Part shown: piece by piece, positions 6,691-11,476 of the stretch
How positions within the stretch are numbered: the first letter of the stretch is position 1
Layout of the letters: the number at the start of each line of letters is the position of its first letter
Origin: Fibrobacter sp. UBA1313
GTDB lineage: Bacteria > Fibrobacterota > Fibrobacteria > Fibrobacterales > Fibrobacteraceae
DNA: 11,476 nucleotides
Assembly (NCBI GenBank): GCA_002307115.1
Contig: DBTP01000026.1
Span: 1 to 11,476, forward strand
Reading direction: 5' to 3'
Program-made: the position numbers and the translations under genes
The notes under the pieces: generated by a model
Database searches by the model: none
What the model saw: the letters and a program-made list of their open reading frames with translations, nothing else
What the model was told of the DNA's origin: nothing

Positions 6691-7272
6691 ATGCTGAAAT
6701 ATTTCTGGCCATCACTTAAAAATCTGGCGTGGCTCACGCTTATTACCGGAATCGCTTATCCTCTGTTCCTCTGGGCAATGGGAGCCCTTCTTCTCCCGTC
6801 GCAAGCGAAAGGAAGCCTGGTGGAAAGGAATGGCGTTATTGTAGGATCTCTCCTAATCGGGCAAGAATTCCTGGATTCGAAGTATTTTCAGGGACGTCCT
6901 TCCATGACTGGTTCTTTTCCGTACAATCCCATGGCTTCGGGAGGATCCAACTATGCAGGGAGCAACCCTGCACAGAAAGATTCTATGGTTGCTCGGAGAA
7001 ACAGGCTTTGCCTCGAGAACGATTGTAGTTTGGCCCCTCCCCCTCGGGAGCTGCTGGAGGCCTCGGCAAGTGGACTGGATCCGGAGATCAGCCTGCGAGC
7101 GGCTCGCTTTCAGGTCAGGCGAATTGCCAAAGCCCGAGGTATTTCTGAAGCAGAGGTTGCAGAAGTGATCAAAAAGAATGCAATTTATTCATTATGGAAT
7201 CTCTATGGAACGGACAGAGTGAATGTATTACAGTTGAATTTTGTTTTAGACCAGATTTCCAAAAAGGAATAG
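6691..7272 (+). CDS. kdpC: Potassium-transporting ATPase subunit C
   Basis: KdpC is the single-span accessory subunit that raises the affinity of KdpB for ATP and stabilises the complex. The 193-residue product (E. coli 190) has one N-terminal membrane helix (about residues 12-37). Family blocks follow: GSLLIGQEF, YFQGRPSMTG, MASGGSNYAGSNP, ELLEASASGLDPEIS, RIAKARG and RVNVLQLN. The ATG at 6691 is preferred over an in-frame start at 6667 because GGAGG at 6678-6682 is ideally placed and the upstream start would lie inside kdpB. One base separates it from the kdpB stop and three bases separate its stop from kdpD. Confidence 0.96.
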   Translation: MLKYFWPSLKNLAWLTLITGIAYPLFLWAMGALLLPSQAKGSLVERNGVIVGSLLIGQEFLDSKYFQGRPSMTGSFPYNPMASGGSNYAGSNPAQKDSMVARRNRLCLENDCSLAPPPRELLEASASGLDPEISLRAARFQVRRIAKARGISEAEVAEVIKKNAIYSLWNLYGTDRVNVLQLNFVLDQISKKE

Positions 7273-7275
7273 TTT

Positions 7276-9984
7276 ATGGAAGAATCCCCCAGACCAGATC
7301 CGGATGATTTGCTCCGAAAGATTCAGCAAGAGGAGGCGGAACATCCCCGCGGTCATCTTAAGGTTTTTTTTGGTGCTTCGGCGGGTGTCGGCAAGACCTA
7401 TGCCATGTTGCAGCATGCCCATCAGAAATCCAAGGACGGTGTACATGTCACTGTCGGTATTGTAGAAACTCATGGCCGGGAGGAAACGGCCTCTTTGCTG
7501 GAAGGTTTTGAACAGATTCCACTCGTTCCAGTGAGTTATCGGGGGCGTTCTTTTGAGGAGTTGAATCTGGATGGGATTCTGGAGCGAAAACCGCAACTGG
7601 TTCTTGTAGATGAACTCGCCCATACCAACGTGCCTGGCGCAAGGCACAAGAAGCGCTGGCAAGATGTAGAAGAAATTCTGAATGCGGGCATTGATGTTTA
7701 TACCACCCTGAATGTGCAGCATCTCGACAGTTTGAATGATATTGTCGGTCAGATTACAGGCATCCACGTTCGTGAAACCGTTCCGGATCGGTTTTTCGAG
7801 AAGGCGGAAGAGGTTGCTCTGATTGACCTTCCGCCGGATGAACTGATCCGTCGCCTGGATGAAGGAAAGATTTACATTCCGAAGCAGGCGGAGAAAGCGA
7901 CACAATCATTTTTCCGCAGGGGGAATCTGATTGCGTTGCGTGAACTCGCGTTGCGAAGGACTGCTGACAGCGTGGACTCCAAAATGCGGGAGTACCGTAC
8001 AGGCCGGGGAATCAAGCAACTATGGCAAACCAAGGAGCGGATTCTTGTCTGTGTCGGGCCTCATCCCGAATCGGAGCGCCTGGTGCGGGCGGCTTCTCGA
8101 ATCGCTTCGGCCTTACATGCGGACTGGATCGCGGTTTATGTGGAAACACCCGATTTAGCACAGCTTTCATTGGAAAGCCGTTCCCGGATCTTTACCACAT
8201 TAAAAATTGCTGAAGATCTGGGAGCCCATACATCCACTGTCTCAGGAACTGACGTCCCGCAAACTCTGATTGCTTTTGCGAGAGAACACAACGTAACCGC
8301 CATGGTTCTCGGGAAGGCGCGGAAAAAAGGAATCTGGAATTGGGGACGCAAGGATCTCACGAATGAAATTTCTCAACTGGATCCTTCGCTCTTGCTGCAT
8401 GTAATTGGTGAAGCACAGACTTCAAAGCCGCGCCAATCCATCTCACGGAGGGCTTCGAAGTTCTTGTGGAAGCCCTATGGAATCGCAAGCCTTATTCTGG
8501 CCTTCGTGACAATCGGCTGCACCCTTTTATACCCCTACCTGGATCTTGCCAACATTATTATGGCTTACCTCGTGGCGGTCGTTTTTATCGCTTTTCGCCA
8601 TGGACGCAATCCCGGACTTTTTACCTCCATTTTAGGGGTACTCTGTTTTGATATCTTCTTTGTCCCGCCCCGTTTTTCTTTAGGTGTACAGGATTCGCGG
8701 CACTTAATGACTTTTGCAATTATGTTAGGGGTCGCCGTTTTAGTAGGCACATTGACATCCAAGCTCAAGTTCCAAGCCACCGTGGCCGCGCGGCGCGAAC
8801 ATCGGGCCGATATTTTGTATCAAGTGGGTCGGGAATTGGCAAATAGCCTCACCGTGGAAAAAGCGGTTGAAGTCGCTGTTCATCACATTTCTGGAATTTT
8901 TTCAGCACGTACCCGAGTGCTTTTGCCGGATGCCCAGGACAAACTGCAAATCCCTCAGAATGGGGTGGAGGGGGAAGGCTGGAAAATAGATGAAGGCCTT
9001 GCTCAATGGTGTTTTGAAAATAGAAAGCCTGCGGGGATGGGAACCGATACTGTGTCGCAAAGCAGTGTCCGCTACGTGCCCCTGCCAGGAACCATGAAGA
9101 TACGAGGTGTTGTCGCCGTGGAATTCGCCTCCGCCGATTTTGTGCGTCTCCCCGAACAAGTAAGGCTCTTGGAAACGATCGCGACACAGGTCGGTCAGAC
9201 GTTGGAGCGCATCCATTACATTGAGGTGGCCCAGGATTCTATTGTCCGCATGGAAACGGAACGTCTTAGGAATACGCTTCTCGCCTCCGTCTCCCATGAT
9301 ATCAGAACTCCGCTTGCGGCCTTAGTCGGGCAGACGGGAAATCTTCTGACTTTACAGGACTCCATTCCTCGCGAAATGCGGCATATTGTTCAAAATATTC
9401 ATCAGGATGCAGAACGTCTGGGAAACATTGTGCGCAACATTCTGGATATGGCTTCTCTCCAATCGGGTCAAGTCCAAATCAAAAAGGCCTGGCAGCCCAT
9501 TGATGAAGTGATCGGTGTCTCCGTTGCCGAGATTTTGAGATTATACCCCGGACTTCCTTTGGATGTGGACATTCCTGAATCTATTCCCCTGGTGGAAATC
9601 GATAGTGTTCTTTTTGACCGGGTTTTTTCGAATTTGCTCGGTAATGCGGTGAAATATGCGGGTTTACAGGCTCCCATCCTTTTATCGGTCCGAGCGTTAC
9701 CAGATGAAATTCGCATTTATGTTGAGGACGAAGGGCCAGGAATACCGGAGATCAAACAAAATGCGGTCTTTGAAAAGTTTAAACGGGGTGATGAAGAACA
9801 TTCATTGCCTGGCGTGGGGCTCGGGCTCTCTATCTGCCGGGCCATCGTAGAAGCGCATTCGGGAAAAATCTGGGTAGAGAACCGTAGCCCTAAAGGAGCC
9901 CGGTTTGTAGTGTCTATTCCTAACCGAAAACCACCGGAAAATATTCAGGCAGCATGGGAGGCACATGACACAGAATTATCCTGA
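7276..9984 (+). CDS. kdpD: Osmosensitive K+ channel sensor histidine kinase KdpD
   Basis: KdpD is the membrane sensor kinase that perceives K+ limitation and phosphorylates KdpE. The 902-residue protein has the full architecture (E. coli 894). The N-terminal KdpD domain has Walker A GASAGVGKT (33-41) and the Walker-B-like LVLVDELAHTN (Asp112). A universal-stress-protein-like domain starts near 253 (RILVCVGPHPESERLVRAAS). Four clustered membrane helices lie between about 398 and 500, followed by a GAF-like region at about 515-650. The HisKA domain has phospho-acceptor His674 in SVSHDIRTPLAAL. The ATPase domain has N-box NLLGNAVKYA (786), DEGPGIP (818) and GVGLGL (846). AAGGA lies 7 bases before the ATG. 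Some Firmicutes KdpD proteins bind c-di-AMP through the USP domain; whether this one does cannot be told here. Its 3' end overlaps kdpE by 20 bases. Confidence 0.97.
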   Translation: MEESPRPDPDDLLRKIQQEEAEHPRGHLKVFFGASAGVGKTYAMLQHAHQKSKDGVHVTVGIVETHGREETASLLEGFEQIPLVPVSYRGRSFEELNLDGILERKPQLVLVDELAHTNVPGARHKKRWQDVEEILNAGIDVYTTLNVQHLDSLNDIVGQITGIHVRETVPDRFFEKAEEVALIDLPPDELIRRLDEGKIYIPKQAEKATQSFFRRGNLIALRELALRRTADSVDSKMREYRTGRGIKQLWQTKERILVCVGPHPESERLVRAASRIASALHADWIAVYVETPDLAQLSLESRSRIFTTLKIAEDLGAHTSTVSGTDVPQTLIAFAREHNVTAMVLGKARKKGIWNWGRKDLTNEISQLDPSLLLHVIGEAQTSKPRQSISRRASKFLWKPYGIASLILAFVTIGCTLLYPYLDLANIIMAYLVAVVFIAFRHGRNPGLFTSILGVLCFDIFFVPPRFSLGVQDSRHLMTFAIMLGVAVLVGTLTSKLKFQATVAARREHRADILYQVGRELANSLTVEKAVEVAVHHISGIFSARTRVLLPDAQDKLQIPQNGVEGEGWKIDEGLAQWCFENRKPAGMGTDTVSQSSVRYVPLPGTMKIRGVVAVEFASADFVRLPEQVRLLETIATQVGQTLERIHYIEVAQDSIVRMETERLRNTLLASVSHDIRTPLAALVGQTGNLLTLQDSIPREMRHIVQNIHQDAERLGNIVRNILDMASLQSGQVQIKKAWQPIDEVIGVSVAEILRLYPGLPLDVDIPESIPLVEIDSVLFDRVFSNLLGNAVKYAGLQAPILLSVRALPDEIRIYVEDEGPGIPEIKQNAVFEKFKRGDEEHSLPGVGLGLSICRAIVEAHSGKIWVENRSPKGARFVVSIPNRKPPENIQAAWEAHDTELS

Positions 9985-10669
9985 GGCAAAAAATGCCTGG
10001 AGAATTGCGATTGTGGAAGATGATTCCGGTATTCGCAATTTTATTCGAACGGCGGTGGAACAAGAAGGATGGATTGCGGAAAGCGTTGGCTCAGCAAGTG
10101 GAGCGATCGCTCTGATGGAACAGAATCCTCCCGATTTGATTGTTTTGGATCTGGGCCTTCCCGATATGGATGGTTCCACATTGATTCGTATCATCCGCAA
10201 AAGTTTGACGATCCCCATTGTTGTTTTATCGGCGAGAACTCAGGAGCATGAAAAGGTGAATGCTTTGGATTGCGGCGCCGATGATTACCTGACAAAGCCG
10301 ATAGGAGGATCTGAACTGAAAGCGAGACTGCGCGCCCATCTTCGCCGGAAGATCGGTCCGCTTCAGCAAATACAACTCGGAACCATTTTAATTGATCTTA
10401 CCACAAGATCTGTTGTCAAAAGTGGATGTGTTGTCCATCTCACTCCGATTGAGTTTAAAATCCTATCGGTACTTTGCAGCAAGATAGGGCGCGTTGTCTC
10501 TCAGAGAGAACTTTTAAATGAAGTCTGGGGAATTGAACACTCGGAATGCGCACAATACCTGAGAATTCATGTTGGGCATTTACGTGCGAAGATTGAAGAT
10601 AAACCCGCGATGCCCAAATACATCATCACCGAATTGGGTGTCGGCTACAGACTTGCCGATGAGTGCTGA
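9965..10669 (+). CDS. kdpE: OmpR/PhoB-family response regulator KdpE
   Basis: KdpE is the DNA-binding partner of KdpD and activates the kdp pump promoter when phosphorylated. The 234 residues split into a receiver domain (about 12-125) and a winged-helix DNA-binding domain (about 132-232). Receiver residues are all present: the acidic pair Asp19-Asp20, phospho-acceptor Asp62 in LDLGLPDMDG, Ser89 in VVLSARTQE and Lys111 in LTKP. The C-terminal part shows LTPIEFKIL, GRVVSQRELLNEVWG, YLRIHVGHLRAKIE and GVGYRL. The ATG at 9965 lies within the kdpD coding region, giving a 20-base overlap. GGGAGG sits only 3 bases upstream, an unusually short spacing, so initiation may depend on coupling to kdpD. 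The gene is the last of the operon. Confidence 0.96.
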   Translation: MTQNYPEAKNAWRIAIVEDDSGIRNFIRTAVEQEGWIAESVGSASGAIALMEQNPPDLIVLDLGLPDMDGSTLIRIIRKSLTIPIVVLSARTQEHEKVNALDCGADDYLTKPIGGSELKARLRAHLRRKIGPLQQIQLGTILIDLTTRSVVKSGCVVHLTPIEFKILSVLCSKIGRVVSQRELLNEVWGIEHSECAQYLRIHVGHLRAKIEDKPAMPKYIITELGVGYRLADEC

Positions 10670-10677
10670 CTTTTTTT
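10641..10677 (+). terminator. Weak terminator candidate at the end of kdpE
   Basis: TCGGC (10641-10645) can pair with GCCGA (10655-10659) around a 9-nt loop, and a run of seven T follows at 10671-10677. Eleven bases separate stem and T-run, and the stem lies inside the kdpE coding region. The layout is therefore not that of a standard intrinsic terminator. The T-run position just after the stop codon is the main reason to list it. Confidence 0.22.
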
Positions 10678-10692
10678 GAGATCGCTTCTGCA

Positions 10693-10721
10693 TTGACTGT
10701 CATTTTACAGAATTCTATGTT
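10693..10721 (+). promoter_or_regulatory. Sigma-70-like promoter candidate downstream of kdpE
   Basis: TTGACT (10693-10698) and TATGTT (10716-10721) are separated by 17 bases, close to the sigma-70 consensus. If active, it would transcribe the degenerate frame beginning at the ATG at 10732 and then repeat arm B. Matches of this quality also occur by chance, and sigma-factor preferences in this organism are not known to me. Confidence 0.3.
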
Positions 10722-10731
10722 AACTAACGGT

Positions 10732-11058
10732 ATGGTTAATAAAACGAATTCTACCTCTTCGGCATCGAATGAAGCCCGGCAGCAAAGCCAGAATGGTATG
10801 ATTCGCTAACACTACAAATACCTGCGTGAACACGGTTCCTTGCGCAACGGAAAGTATTTTTCACGGAAATTGATTGGGAATGCAGAGCTTTTCGCTGGGG
10901 TCTTTACCCAGAATTACCTCCGCGTCATTAAAGGACCCTCCTCTAAAAATAGGTTTACGAGCGCAAAATTGAGTGCAGCCAATGACGCTTTAGCGTCAAA
11001 CCAAGTCAGAAACACGAACACTTGCGCTTCAGCGCTTAGTGAAAGTGATCCCTCATAG
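10732..11058 (+). pseudogene. Degenerate reading frame with one internal stop, running into repeat arm B
   Basis: From the ATG at 10732 the frame reads MVNKTNSTSSASNEARQQSQ and on to a TAA at 10807-10809. It then continues open for 82 codons (including YLREHGSLRNGKYFSRKLIG and FAGVFTQNYLRVIKG) to a TAG at 11056-11058. The part after the TAA is basic and reads like a helical protein segment. The last ~30 codons, ending in ALSESDPS, lie in the inverted repeat and are also open in the left copy (minus strand, 2370-2281). I infer a decayed gene, or a gene fragment fused to repeat sequence; I do not recognise the family. A short real product from the internal TTG at 10840 is possible but unsupported by an RBS. 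Confidence 0.35.
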
Positions 11059-11260
11059 ATGCTTGGCAGAAATGAGTGGGAAACACGAACGCTTGTGCTT
11101 CAACACTTAGTGAGAGTGATCCCTCATAGAGGACCATATGAAATGAGTAGGGGCAGGCGCGAATGATGGTTAAAACGAGTGCTGCGGGCATGCTTGCGTG
11201 CACATTGCCGAGTTGCACCAATAAGTCCGAGAGCACAAAATCGTCCATAATGCTGTTATT
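10970..11260 (+). repeat. Inverted repeat arm B, right of the kdp locus
   Basis: This is the reverse-complement partner of the left arm. 10970-11240 matches 2369-2170 with about 95% identity once a 71-bp tandem duplication is set aside, and 11242-11260 matches 2011-1993 exactly. Relative to the left arm it lacks 158 bases inside the lipoprotein-like gene and carries the extra 71-bp unit. Together the arms enclose about 8.6 kb holding the whole kdp locus. Confidence 0.9.
11010..11151 (+). repeat. 71-bp tandem duplication, two units
   Basis: Unit 1 (11010-11080) and unit 2 (11081-11151) both begin AAACACGAAC and both contain AGTGATCCCTCATAGA before ending in AAATGAGT(G/A)GG. They share about 80% of bases, with most differences in a 12-base patch. 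The left repeat arm has only one copy, nearly identical to unit 1, so the duplication happened in the right arm or was lost from the left. Both units stay open in the same frame and end with the residues LSESDPS before a TAG. Confidence 0.85.
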
Positions 11261-11270
11261 GATGCCTTAA
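11166..11270 (+). pseudogene. Small lipoprotein-like gene, internally deleted (repeat copy B)
   Basis: This is the right-hand counterpart of the minus-strand gene at 1972-2244. It starts MVKTSAAGMLACTLPSC and runs TNKSESTK before a net deletion of 157 bases relative to copy A shifts the frame, giving a 34-residue remnant that ends at the TAA 11268-11270. The deletion ends fall at short CACAAA repeats in copy A, consistent with a microhomology deletion. The signal-peptide part differs from copy A by five bases, three of them silent. An alternative ATG directly precedes the chosen one. Confidence 0.5.
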
Positions 11271-11476
11271 CATCCACTTCGGCACCTCAATCTTGATAGC
11301 AAACCAGTTTGTTATCAAGATGCTCGGCTTGAATGTTCTTCGCTACTTTGAGCAACGACTGTTGCAAAAGTTGAGTACAACGGCAAAGCTCGCTTTGCTA
11401 CTGCTCCGGCTCAGTAACAGAAAGAAGTTCACTAGGGTGATGTGTCACAACCGATTTGTTGCGGTGTCACGTTGTT
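11271..11476. other. Intergenic sequence with two hairpins and minus-strand coding debris
   Basis: I found no intact gene here. The palindrome at 11290-11321 has 15-bp arms (one G-T pair) around CA, and 11383-11398 has 7-bp arms GCAAAGC/GCTTTGC around TC. On the minus strand a frame reads SSSKASFAVVLNFCNSRCSK, then TAG, then about 25 more open codons including ITNWFAIKIEVPKW and a TAA. This looks like decayed coding or repeat sequence. The window ends before any downstream gene can be identified. Confidence 0.4.
11290..11321. repeat. 32-bp palindrome, 15-bp arms around CA
   Basis: The left arm, ATCTTGATAGCAAAC, pairs with the right arm, GTTTGTTATCAAGAT, with a single G-T mismatch. This is the longest hairpin in the window. 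There is no following T-run on either strand long enough to call an intrinsic terminator, so its role is open. Confidence 0.65.

Noticed and set aside
1983..11476. CRISPR array or insertion sequence in the repeat-rich flanks
   Set aside because: There are no regularly spaced direct repeats with unique spacers, and no transposase, recombinase or target-site duplication. The tandem repeat has only two adjacent units.

Overview
The window looks like chromosomal DNA from a Fibrobacter-type bacterium. The clearest sign is the first gene, which ends in a FISUMP domain (Fibrobacter succinogenes major paralogous domain). This identification rests on protein motifs only; no database search was possible.

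Layout. Positions 1-1011 hold the 3' part of a FISUMP-domain protein. Fourteen bases later comes an EpmA/PoxA/GenX-type lysyl-tRNA-synthetase paralog (1026-1982), predicted to lysylate elongation factor P. A gene-poor stretch (1983-2828) follows, containing repeat arm A with a decayed small lipoprotein-like gene, several tight palindromes and a GC-rich segment that folds into a terminator-like hairpin. Positions 2829-10669 hold a complete high-affinity potassium uptake locus, all on the + strand: an unannotated 29-residue membrane peptide, kdpF, kdpA, kdpB, kdpC, kdpD and kdpE. Positions 10670-11476 are again gene-poor, with repeat arm B, a 71-bp tandem duplication and broken reading frames.

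How the genes work together. KdpF, KdpA, KdpB and KdpC form the K+-importing P-type ATPase: KdpA is the channel-like subunit, KdpB the ATP-driven subunit, and KdpC and KdpF accessory subunits. KdpD (sensor kinase) and KdpE (response regulator) normally induce the pump genes under K+ limitation. The genes are packed head to tail. The first four junctions, up to kdpB, either share one base in TAATG or sit 1-3 bases apart further down, and kdpD overlaps kdpE by 20 bases, so one transcript and translational coupling are likely. All key catalytic motifs are present, so the system looks functional.

The most unusual feature is outside the genes. Two copies of the same intergenic element sit in opposite orientation on either side of the kdp locus (core 2170-2369 against 10970-11240, about 95% identical apart from a 71-bp insertion). 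Both contain the remains of the same small lipoprotein-like gene, broken in different ways. They also contain short inverted repeats with unrelated arm sequences but, in almost every case, a 2-nt centre. Whether this reflects a transferred or invertible kdp cassette, or a dispersed repeat family that happens to flank it, cannot be decided from this window.
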